Of a DNA stretch of 64,000 nucleotides, positions 26,134 to 36,769 are shown in pieces. The DNA lies in NCBI GenBank assembly GCA_021904315.1, contig CM038914.1:21749065-21813064 (forward strand), read 5' to 3'. The stretch is from Sphagnum magellanicum. Lineage: Eukaryota; Streptophyta; Sphagnopsida; Sphagnales; Sphagnaceae. How positions within the stretch are numbered: position 1 is the stretch's first letter; each line of letters starts with the position of its first letter. A program made the position numbers and the translations under genes. A model generated the notes under the pieces. The model was not told where the DNA came from. It saw only the letters and a program-made list of their open reading frames with translations, and ran no database searches.

Positions 26134-26700
26134 AGATGCCAACACCATGGAGTTTATTCATATGAATGTTAATCTATAACTTGTAATTAACTTGTATTTA
26201 ATTCCTATTTTAATTTCGATGAACTTTTAATTAATTTTCAGTTAACTTCTAATTAACTTTTAGTAGATTCATGATTAAATTTCAATTCATTTTTAATTCA
26301 TTTTTAGTTAACTCATAATTCATTATTAGTTTCCACATGGATGGACATGGGCCACACATGGCTAGACATGTAGGTTGAAAGTTTTTTGAAAAGTTTCTTT
26401 AAGCTAAATGACCAATGGGTATAAATAAAAGTAGAATATCACAATATCTTTATTCTATTTAACACTAATTTTGGGTATGTATCTTTGTTGTGATCTTGTT
26501 TTGTTTTTGTCATGTTTTTGTAATAAATTTTTTTTGCATTCATATTGTGCACACATTGTGTTTTAACTTTTGATTTTTTTATTCCATGACCTAGATTTAA
26601 AATTAGACTTGCCTACGATCATATGGTTTGGAAATCATGTTGTTTAGTCCTTTTTGTGCCTATGATAAGACTTTTAAGTTGACATTTTTGTACATGTTTC
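26134..26700 (+). repeat. LTR-like dispersed repeat, copy 4
   Basis: It starts GATGCCAACACCATGGAG as copy 3 does, has TATAAATA at 26420-26427 and AATAAA about 100 bases later. It lies directly upstream of the LINE-like reverse transcriptase relic. Copies 3 and 4 cannot be the two ends of one element, because the old Gypsy LTR lies between them. Confidence 0.65.
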
Positions 26701-26739
26701 ATTTGTTGGTGGTCCACCTAACATGGTCTTTGAGCACCT

Positions 26740-29155
26740 TCAAAAAAATTTGAACCTTGAGGATTCAATGAATGGCTTCATTAGTTGTGTTCCCATGTGG
26801 CAATTAATCACATGCTTGGGTTCCTAGCTTAGGTTTTTAGAGCTAGTCGATTTTTGTCTTTGGCTAAGCCTTTTGGTGGCATCCATCTGATTGTAGTGAT
26901 AGAAATGTTTTATTAGTTGGTGAGCAGGGCTTTATGCTTGTAGTTTCATGATGCATTTGTCTTTCACTTGTCACCATATTAGTTTGGGGTGGTGGTTAAA
27001 AAAGGTTGTGAGGTCATGGTCCATGGTATTCAGGCCACTTTGGATGCCTATCTTAATTGTGTGATGTTTTAAGTAAACATTATAAATGCTTTCAACACCA
27101 TATCACATAAGGTCATTTTTTAGAAAATTTAGGTAGTAAAACATTAGTTTTCTTAACTTTTCCCTTTTGTTCGTTCATTTTATAACATTTAGGTTTTTTT
27201 GTTCTTCATTCATCATTATTCCTTAGAGGCTTTGTTTGTTATTCTTTTTTTGTCAGCACATGTTAAGGCGACCTACTTGTAGGGCTTCTTTTTGTGCTAA
27301 CTCATTTTAGTATTTTGTGTTGTTTTTTGGTGGTTTTCCCTTCCTGTCTCTTCCTTTCTTGGTTGATGACACCCATATCCTTGGCCATGCCATTGTCATT
27401 TTCCTCGCTTTTAATCATTTTGTTTCCCAATTGGTTTTTATGGGCTTGTCTATTCAACCTTGCAAGTGTTCACCTTAGGCTTCATTTAGTTTACCTCTTA
27501 GGTTCATCCCCCCTTGCTGAGTTTTGTTGCCCCTTTACTGGCATCAAGATCTTTGGATCTATTTCCTTCATTTTATTTTTTTTGGGGGAGGTTCTAAACA
27601 AGGGTGTTTGGCATGCACACATGCTCCCAAGATTAAAGGACATCTAGGTGGCTTTTGATATCCTTTTGTAATGTTTCACCTAAAGGCTTTCCTTTTTGCT
27701 TCTTTGCTTTCCCCCCCCCCCTTTCCAAGTTTTTAGAGTTAGCTTGTTGTTTTTCATTCAACCTTAATGGGAGTTTTAAAAAAACTTTTGGGTCTGGGTT
27801 TATTAGAGTGCATTGAAGCCCTTATAATCCTTGGTAGGTGGCTTTTTCATTTCTAATGGGGGTGTAGGGTTGATTTCCTTAGAGGCAATTGCTTTGGTTG
27901 CCTATTTAAGAAGTTGGGCTTTAGTTGACCTATCATGATTTCCAAGTTTTTGTTGGATTTTTGCTTGTTTTTGTTGGAGGCGATAGGTGCAAACAACTTG
28001 GGGCCACTCCCTTTCTAAATGCATTTAAAATTAGCATGAGAACTTCTTCCACTGCGGGGTTATAACATGTGTGCCATTTTTTGAGCAATTGGTCAAGAAA
28101 GGTGCATATTGCTTTCAAAAGAGTAGTTTAGAAAGATTGCACAACAATTCTTTTACTAACATCCTTTTAATTTACCTTTTGATTTGCATTGGGCATGTTT
28201 GAAGTTGTTGCGGGTGCTTGGTTGCAACCCACTTAGTCATCCTTTTTTTTTTCCACCTAGTTTCAGATGTTTTTTCCACCACATTGTGCACTAGGTTGGG
28301 TCTTTCCCATCCTTTTAGTCCTTGGAATGTCACACTGCATTTGTAGCTTGCTTTTGGATCCTATGGGGATCCACCTTTTTCGATGCATTCATGGTGGGGA
28401 AAAGACGACCTTGCATGATGTTATGCAAGATGCTTTTGTGGCCATTGCGAGAGATTGGATTTCATGTCTTGCGAAAACAAACCCATGTCCTTCCATCCCT
28501 TGCCTTGTAGTCTTTGCACCATTGAATTAACATTGTGCTATTAGTCAATTGTGTTCGCATGTTAACAAACATTATCATTGCTGACCTCACTCAAGTTGAT
28601 TTGGTTTGGTGAATCATTCTTTCTTGTGGGCTTGCTATGATAGTTACGATTCATTTGAAGGATGGTGTTTATCATGATTGGTTCCTAGCAGACATGTTTC
28701 TCCATTTAACTATAGAAGTATTTAGATGGTTACACTAGTAGGTGGACAAGTTTTTTCATTGATGTGCCAACATGGTGTGGGGAATGAAAGGCATTGAAGG
28801 CCCTCCTTTTTTAGTTTTGTGTGCATTTTATAGGCAAAAGGTGTTCAAAACAATATAGCATGTGCAAGCGGTTTATGTTTTGAGTATGTTGTTGCAATAG
28901 GTGAAAGTTTGTTTACACTAGGTGTCTTTTCAAAAGGTCCTCCCCTTTCCTATTATCTTCTCGTGACAAGAGGGGGTTTGGGAACTTGATGTTCCCCTTG
29001 TGGTTCGCCCTCTTAGGTGGTACATTTGTCTTCTTGGGAGTGAGTCTTTCCATTTTGTTCCTTGTTTTCCCTTTTTGGGGTGCTTTGATCGATTTATGGT
29101 TGGCAAGGTTTCATCAAACCAATTCTAATGAAAAACTGAACAACATAAACTAAGA
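26740..29155 (+). pseudogene. Decayed LINE-like (non-LTR) reverse transcriptase
   Basis: Translated pieces in several frames line up in the right order for one large reverse transcriptase. LAKPFGGIHLIVV and RALCL lie near 26,860-26,940, and FGVVVKKGCEVMVHGIQATL near 26,980-27,040. The catalytic block reads LVDDTHILGHA at 27,359-27,391 (VDD for the usual ADD/YADD), followed by MGLSIQPCKC. A CxC...D..G.H...C zinc-like motif (CICSLLLDPMGIHLFRC) lies near 28,340-28,390 with HDVMQDAFVAIARD after it. Downstream, TNIIIADLTQVDLVW and GPPFLVLCAFYRQKVF continue in one frame broken by stop codons. The C-terminal zinc motif and following region recall LINEs with a restriction-like endonuclease; that link is inference. 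Multiple frameshifts and stops make it a relic. I know similar predicted proteins from plants but cannot name the clade. Confidence 0.75.
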
Positions 29156-30937
29156 GACTATTTTAGTCTGAACATCTAGGCCAATCATTATCATTGGCCA
29201 ATTGTAATTAATCATCTCTTGTTGTGCAGCTCTTGCCGTTCTCATTATAGTGATGCTAATTTGACAATTTGATTGCTATACTTCATCTGAAATTCTGGGT
29301 ACAGGAGCTCTTCCTGCTGTGCGTGGAGACTCGCTAATAAGGCCAAAAGAGGGGAGCACTCAGATAAACATGTGATGCGCGATGAATTGTTCTTTTGCTC
29401 ATAGTTTATGATTTTCTTCTTTCTTTTGCCTAATGAGCCCACCATCTCCTTGGATGAAGTTCACATTTTTGGGCAGCACACATGCTTACCTAGAAATACC
29501 TTTTTTTTTTAACTTCATGGTTATCAACTGAAACTTGAACTTTGACACCCAGATGGCAGCCCTGGAAGGACTTGGAACAAAATAAGAAACTTCATTGAAT
29601 TCATGAGAAAGTTTTTAAAAACTAAAAAACTTCACTTCTGCAAGTGGGTATCCATTTTCCAAGACATGGTCCACCTCCTCAAGTGGACTAATTGATAAGT
29701 TTGACCAACATAGCACGGTACAAGAGCAGCTTTTTCTCAGTGTGACAAGTGGATGCATCTTATGGGGGTAACCTTAGGGAAGTTTGAAAAATACAAAATT
29801 TTTAGGAGCCACCATGTTTTCAAAGCTCAATTTTGGTGTGCAATTTTCTTTGGGAAATGTTTAAATTTTACTTTCTTTTTTGGTCCATCAAAATTGTGGC
29901 CAAAATTCTTATGAATAAAAAATGATAAATTTTTTGACCTTAATTTCAAATAATTTCTGTGAAAATGGAGCTGAAAATTTTCATATTATAAGCGTTAAAA
30001 AAAGCTTGGACTAAGAGGGTAGACATTCTAGTGACCAAACACTTGGTGTATCTGACATCTTAAAATCTTTGGACATTCTTAGTTTGATTATGTAGTTCAA
30101 AGAGATTATCTAAATATTTTCTTGGCACACTCTAGCCATTTAAATTGCTCAAAATGGGCAAGAAATAAGGAATTTATGGGTTGCAAAAGTAAAGGGGGTT
30201 GATGTTTGGTGATGAACATGTTCCAACATTTTGTGATTTGGATATGCTCATTTGTTTTTGGTTGTTTTTTTTCAATTGTTCCTTTGCCTTTGGAGTTCAA
30301 AGAGGACTCCTCATGGCAAATCCATAGTTGTTTAGATTGCTCAAAAAAAATGAAGGAATATGTGGTCTGGAAATCAGGGGGTCTTTTTTCTTTGGAAAAA
30401 ATACACTTTATGATTTGGACATTCTCCATGATTCTTTCTAGTTCCTTTGCCTCTGGAGTTCAAAGATTGCTTCTTGTCTGTTGCTCCTTTGCCTCTAGTT
30501 GAAAGAGCTTATGAAGAGCTTCACATGGTGCACTCGTAATTATTTAGATCACTCTCAAAATGGACATCAACAAAAATAAAATGAGGAAGATATTCAAATG
30601 TTCGATCATGGATAAGTGTTTGGTGATTGATGTGTTTTACCCTCACTTTCTTAACAATGGAAATTTCTGACATCTAGTGCAACCTCCAAGAGCTTTGTCG
30701 CAATGGATATATAGAAAAGGGTGATATACATAGAGTTGGATCACATCGGAAGTGATCACATGGGTCCTTAAAGATTTTAATTGTATTGTTTGGCAATAGC
30801 TCACATGGGTTCCTAAAGCAAGGAGGGCGTGGGCGGGCTAATTAGTCTAGAGCTATTTGGCTGGAGACCTGTGAATTACTAGGGTTAAACACTTGTACTA
30901 TGTATAGCCTTGGATGAGATGAGATATTAGTCATCCT
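29156..30937. other. Unassigned DNA, no gene seen
   Basis: It is plain AT-rich sequence. A repeated phrase CCTTTGCCT(T/C)TGGAGTTCAAAG (30,280 and 30,440) is a short local duplication. No terminal repeats or coding domains were found. Confidence 0.5.
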
Positions 30938-31208
30938 TAGTGTTGTGTGGGTATTTGATTTTGGTAAATCACCTTGCAATTCTGGTCTTTTGGACATTTT
31001 AAAATCAAAGAACTGCCAATTCAGTTTTCAAAATAATTTCTAAAAATCAGACTTTAAAAACCTAGACTGATTCTGGTTATCTCATAAGCTCAATGAACCT
31101 GTGGTTTTCATGAAAGAATCATGGGTTTCAGGATGGTTCTTTCATTGTTTGTTATGTTTCTGATAATAGGCGGGGTTTGGTGCCAATTGTGATACCCGCA
31201 CAACACTG
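30938..31208. mobile_element. Miniature inverted-repeat element, 271 bp, hAT-like ends
   Basis: The left end TAGTGTTGTGTGGGTAT and right end ATACCCGCACAACACTG are inverted repeats with two mismatches. The TAGTGTTG/CAGTGTTG start is the same type as at 12.2 and 24.7 kb. Flanking octamers GTCATCCT and GTTATTAC agree at about half their positions, so insertion is old. The interior has no coding capacity. Confidence 0.7.
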
Positions 31209-34200
31209 GTTATTACAGCGAATTTGCGTGAGCTGAAATCAAAATGTCACAGACTTTGGCTGAAAAGAAAACTAAGTACATTTGGTTTCAGACATTGGGA
31301 TGAGCTTCAACAGCTGTAGTCCCCGGACCTGTACTATATACATGTCTGGAACTTGACTGGAATTTTATGTCTATAATTTCCACTAAAATCTAGGAATGGG
31401 TGTTGGAACCAGAGGTGTATTTTTTTATTTTTTTCAAATTTTTCATATCGAATATTTGGCTCGTTTTTCCTCAAAAATAGAAAATTTTATTAAAATTTAC
31501 ATTAGAAAAATAAAAGTATCCAAAAAATTATGAATTTTTTGTTGGAAAGAAAAACACTGGTTGGAAGTTGGAACCCTAATTTCTTCAGATTTTTCAAATT
31601 TTCCTATCCTTTTTTTTGTTGAGCTGGACATTGTTGTTTCCAGAGCTTTTAGTTTGTTCAGGAAATATTCGGGTCCCAAAAAAAATAATTCTGAATGAGG
31701 CTCAAGTTTCAAAGAATTTGAAATTCTTCTAGGAAGTGGCCAAGACGACCAATATTTTGTAGGCCACCCTTATCCACCCACCTCGGGTCCTCTGTTCCTG
31801 AAACCTCATGTGCTATGGGAAGAGATGAAAGCACAGGTCCTTGTGATCAGAGGTTTATTATGAATGAGCATGTACTGGTCCATAATCAAATGCATATAGT
31901 GCTGGACTAGCCCTCATAAGAGTGCAAATCTTGGGGGGTTTTGCTATGTGCAATTCCCCCAAAAGGGGTACTAAAAGCTTGCTAGAACTATGGAGATCAA
32001 GTAGGTAGACAACCACAGTTTCTTCTCTCATTTTATTTTCACTACCTTAAAACATAGATGGTGTGTTTCACAGCATGTTAGATGGTCACTTAAATTGCTG
32101 ATGGGCTGACAATTTCATAAGCATTTTTTGAAGGATCTGTGACTGTCGAGGTTTTATAAATAACAGGACTATCTTGGTTTTGGTTTCACTTCCAACAAGT
32201 GACTGGAATCAAAAATCCAATTCTTGGTTCGGTCCTTCAAGAAATTAAAACTCCAATTCTGGTTCTGAAAATTATACCTGATTTCAATTTTGTAAGGGTA
32301 GAGCTTATTCATAATTGACCTATCATGGAGGTCTGATATTGATCAAGAACCAAACATTTACCCAACCTATTTGGTGCATAATTTGTAGATACCTGACAAG
32401 ACCCTTATGAGCTGGTTATTTCTTTGATGAAAATCAGATATCAACCTTTGCATTTTGACCTTTTGTTCTAACAGGTTCTTGAATTCTTAAACATTACAAT
32501 CTTTGAGTTGTCATTTTTCATTTGCCTGCACTTCTTCAATTTTAGCTCCACTTGAGCTCCCCTTTTAATTTGGATTTGATGGCTGTGATTTGGCAATTGT
32601 GAGAAGTCCACAAATCTGAAATGAAGACAAATATATGCATGCTGTCACACATTTGAATTTTCATTTACAATTGAATGTGATGTGTATGGAATCTACTCTT
32701 TTGTTGAAATCATTCTTTGAAATGTTAACTTTGTATTTGGTTGATGTCCTTCCATTTTGACAAAGGAATGTCATTAATGGTGAAAATTTAGTTAACCATT
32801 TGTTCCCTCATTCACTCTATTGATTATCATCATCCACAGACATGCACATTTTTAGTGAAATATGAAATGTTGAATTAACTAGCATGATTTAAAGTTTTTT
32901 CCTGGATGATATGGCTGCTACCTTAGGTGAATGTCTTAATTTCCATTTCACCAAACAGATTGAAATCTGAGCTCTTATATAAACAAGTCTGTACTCACGA
33001 GCCCTTGAATTTCATTAAAAAAACATAGGTGTTGAACATTTCAAAGCCAACATAAACATGACATTGTGCGCCTTTGAAGCTGATTGGACATTCTCTAAGT
33101 TACAACTTCAAATGCATGGATGTACTATTTAAATGGTGTTAATAAGGTGACTTTGATCATAGATGCTAAAGAGCTTGAATCTTGAAATGGATTTTAATCT
33201 CAATAATGATCATTGACAATCCATGATTGAGATTTTGGAATTGGTGAAGCACAATGAATTGTATCCTTAAAGATGAAGATATGGATCACAAATGTCACAC
33301 TTTTGAGGCCTTGCATTGCTCATTCACACTTCCAAGGCATCACACAATTCAATGCAAGGGAAGGGGACACTCCAACTTTACTCGACAAAGATGAGGACAT
33401 TTTAGCAAATTTTCAACAATTCAAACAAATCATTTTTGATATTCTCTTACATTTTACAAGTTGTTGCAACCTTTCCCCCAGCCCTCCCTACAACCCCAAG
33501 TAGCATAGTTTCCAAGATGCAAGGGAATCATGCCCATAGTTTGCACTTATGGTGCATCAACCCTATAGGTTTTCATTGGCCTTTCTTTTTTCTTTCCGCA
33601 AAATTTGACACTGTTGCAAAAAAATTGAAATTTTTTGTTCCAAATTTAATGATTTTTGTAAAAAATTCTCCAAAATTAGAAAAATATCAAAAATATCGTG
33701 AGATTTCTACACATGGTTCAAGTAGGTAGCCAAAAACATACAATATATAATTTTCCTTTTCACATTTTTTAACAAAAATTTGGCTAAATTAAGTTATGGA
33801 TGATCACCACCTCAGGTCAATCACAAAATTGAAGGGGAAAAAAAAACACCATTAGTTCCCATGAACTATATTGAAGGATGGATTTCATCTCAACTTGTGC
33901 AACTTATACATCTTGAAATCCCTTTATTGACATTTGTATTTGATAGACTATCTCTACCAATGAGAATGTGAGGTTGTACATTTGAATGGGTCAAGAGTAT
34001 TTTGATTCAATAACATAAAACATAATTTGCATTAAAAAAAAACTGTTTTGATTAAACCTTCCAATCCCTAATGAGATTAAGTTGTTGGAGGAGAACTAGA
34101 ACTCTTGTCCAAATCTTTCCACATTATCTCCAATCCACCATGAAATTAATGGGAGAAGAACTAGACCCTGAAAAGTTGGTGCAGAGATCGGACTTGATCA

Positions 34201-35012
34201 CACATTATCATTTGACAGACATATGAAGTTGACATAATGAGGTCCTAGGCTTTGTCCTTGTAAGTTTTAAATCAAAAGATAGCCCAATGCGGGTGTGCAA
34301 ATCTATGATAAGTTGGTGTGGGATTGGACAATCAGATATGTATGCCATACCTAAATTGCAGACTACTGTGCTGTCTAAGTCAAAGCACAAACCCTAACAA
34401 TAAAGCCAAGCTAATGAATTAATGCTTAAATCAAATATCATAGCATTGGATAAGTTTAAGAACTCTCTTTCAGTTTGATAATGTTACGCAAACCCAAAAT
34501 TGCATAACAGAGGTCCCAAGTCCCAACCTGGAGGTCATTGCCTATCCACTTCACTTGAAACATAACAATATTCAATGTCTCTCTACTTTGCCTCCTGACT
34601 AGCACAGATATCATACATATGCAAGCAAGTGACAAATCCACATTGTTATGATCACTGTGGAATCCCTACCCACAAATCTGCTTGTTGCTAATGCAGATCA
34701 TGTTCTATCTACAAATCATGATATCTATCATAGAGATCTTTACAAAAGCTGTGATTTAAATCTCTAAGCTACCACCCTGCAGATCATGGCAAATCCCTTC
34801 CAGAAAATTGGTGTCACAAAAGGCTGCTATCTTTACTTCTGGTGTGTACATTATTTGGCTCAATCATGCTCATCATGGCTCCAATAAGCAGATAGAGAAA
34901 CTTGGCTAGTTTGCAACAATAATGTGAAACTGAGCCATCCCAAATATATTAATATTTGAAAATGTAATGGCCAGGGAAGGGCACCAGAGGGGTTTGGGGG
35001 GTGGGGTGGGGT
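31209..35012. other. Unassigned AT-rich DNA apart from repeat copy c
   Basis: Apart from the repeat at 33,590-33,840 I see only short ORFs without motifs. A GGTTCTGGTTT-like patch lies near 32,170-32,280. A GT-rich GGGTGGGGTGGGGTGG run marks the right edge at 34,999-35,014. Confidence 0.45.
33590..33840 (+). repeat. Dispersed repeat, copy c
   Basis: GTAGGTAGCCAAAAACA, ATTTGGCTAAATTAAG, TGGATGATCACCACCTCAGG and CACAAAATTG run parallel to copy b. It has no terminal repeats that I can see. Confidence 0.55.
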
Positions 35013-35399
35013 GGAGGATGTTGTTAAATCAGCAATGGGTCCTTATTTTGTACTTTCTGATTCTTTTTTTTTCTTGTGTGCCCTTGCTTCAATCCATCAT
35101 TTTGAAAAAAAGGATGGTTGATACCCAGACCAAAAATAGAGGTCCTGTTATGCACACATTGGGTCTGTAGTAGACACTAAGAGGCATAATATGCCTTCTG
35201 GTGTACATTATGTGCCCAAAGTGTTTATAATAAGATGAAAATTTTGTGTGTGGGCAGCACCAAGATGTGTCTGGTCAGCACCAGGTCAGCACCAGACACA
35301 CCTTGATTGGGCAATTGGGCAGTCAGGGAAAAAAGAAGCAGACAGTCTGCACTTCTGTACTGTCTGCAATAAGGACCCATTGCTGATTTAACGTCCTCC
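35013..35399. repeat. Fold-back region: 32-bp inverted repeat enclosing smaller palindromes
   Basis: The arm at 35013-35047 (core TTAAATCAGCAATGGGTCC) is matched in reverse complement at 35368-35399 (GGACCCATTGCTGATTTAA). Between them lie GTGTCTGGT...ACCAGACAC with a doubled GTCAGCACCA, the palindrome GGCATAATATGCC and the palindrome GCAGACaGTCTGC. A transcript through here would fold strongly. It may be a fold-back transposon or an inverted duplication. No target duplication was found. Confidence 0.6.
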
Positions 35400-35950
35400 A
35401 GTTGGGGGGGGTAGCAACTTTTGAGTCCCCCAACAAAGCAAGACTGCAGATTTTGTTGTTGCTTTGGCAGGAGGAGAGAAGAAAAGCCCCTCAAGGAATA
35501 TGAGGAACCCTGTGCTGTGCTGTGCTTTAGTGCTTATCATGCTTCTTTTAACCACTGAGCAGCTGACACAAAACCCACTTGTTTTATAAAACATTTATTG
35601 TAACCAAGTCTAGATTAAAAGTAAGATGGTTGGTTTCAGTTGTGCTCACAACACCAGAAAAAGAGTCTAGAACGAAAAAAATTCTAACTACTCTGAAAAA
35701 TTCTAATCACTGTGTTTCAAAAGGGTGAAGTGCATTCATCACAGAGACTGCCATTTTGTACTCTCAGCTAGGTGTTATTTTTTGGAAATCACAAGAACCC
35801 AGGGGAATTGTTGGAATTGGTCTCTGGTACAATTATTTCGGAACCCACAACCAACCACAATGTCACTGTCTCTCTGTGTAAGTAATAAGATGATATGGTC
35901 ATTACTGCCAAAAACAGAGACAAAGAAGTCCATTTCAAACATGGCTAGTA

Positions 35951-36225
35951 ATTCCTTCCATTACAACAAATATCCTTGATCTCATCAAGCCAGTTACGGG
36001 GCTGAACCTAATATGGGTAAGTTAACACTCATTGTATTTGCTAGTTCATCCATAATTACCACAATTATCATTGAACTCATCAAGCTAGGGACTGGGTTAA
36101 AATAACCTGGGTAACACTCATTGTTATAAATGCTAGTTTGTCCATCATGAAAATTATCATCCATCTCATCAACCTAGTTACAGGGTTAAATTAAACCTGG
36201 GTAACACTCATCATACTTGTTCCAC
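35951..36225 (+). repeat. Degenerate minisatellite, three units of about 90 bp
   Basis: Three successive units share the order ATCTCATCAAgC...agttacgGGGTTaAA...ctGGGTAACACTCATTgt...GCTAGTTcaTCCAT, with clear drift between units. The array ends about 500 bases before the TATA box of the dioxygenase gene. No open reading frame follows the period. Confidence 0.7.
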
Positions 36226-36398
36226 TCAGAGTTGTTTAAACTCTCAATGAAACAAAAAAATTCTTGACCTGGGTACATATGTGGGTAGTTCTTGCAGGAG
36301 GTAAAACGTAAAATCCCTAGATTTTAACTGAGTTTCACCAGGTGCAATCTCACCTAGCTTCCGAGTTCTCATCTGTACTGCACCACCGCTTAAAGCCT

Positions 36399-36480
36399 GT
36401 ATGTATGTATGTATGTATGTGTTTGTATGGGTGTATGAACAGTTGTTTGTTTGTGGGTATACGTAGGTATACGTAGGTGG
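36399..36480 (+). repeat. GTAT-type microsatellite
   Basis: Five or six perfect GTAT units are followed by degenerate TGTTTGT and GTATACGTAG units. It lies just upstream of the core promoter region. Confidence 0.85.
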
Positions 36481-36735
36481 GTACAAGCGAAGGGAACGTA
36501 CAACAGTGGGCCAAATAGATGGGTGAAGACGAGATGCAGTGGACCTAGTGACTGCGACTGACTTAGTGACTGACGGACTGAGAGGGGAGGCTGTCTGGCA
36601 GAAGCTAGTGGCTGCTGCCTCTCCAGACACTCCCGGAATGGAGGGTACCAGGAAAGAAGCGTCCACGGCGTTGTCTGCCCAATTTGGGTTTGCAACCAGA
36701 TGCGTCTTCTCGGCTCCTGCCGCTGCTGAGCTAAA

Positions 36736-36743
36736 TATAAAAG
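36736..36743 (+). promoter_or_regulatory. TATA box, probable core promoter of the dioxygenase gene
   Basis: A canonical TATAAAAG lies in a locally GC-rich stretch, and a start site would be expected near 36,767-36,775 (ACAACATCCC). It is the best core promoter upstream of the dioxygenase coding region, about 1.5 kb from its ATG. That distance implies either a long leader with upstream ATGs, a leader intron, or a promoter belonging to a separate noncoding transcript. Confidence 0.55.
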
Positions 36744-36769
36744 ACCCTGCCTGCTCGCCCTTTTTTCTG

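Noticed and set aside
20301-26700. LTR-like copies 3 and 4 as the two ends of one retrotransposon
   Set aside because: The interval contains the end of the old Gypsy element and a hAT element but no matching coding body; they are separate insertions.
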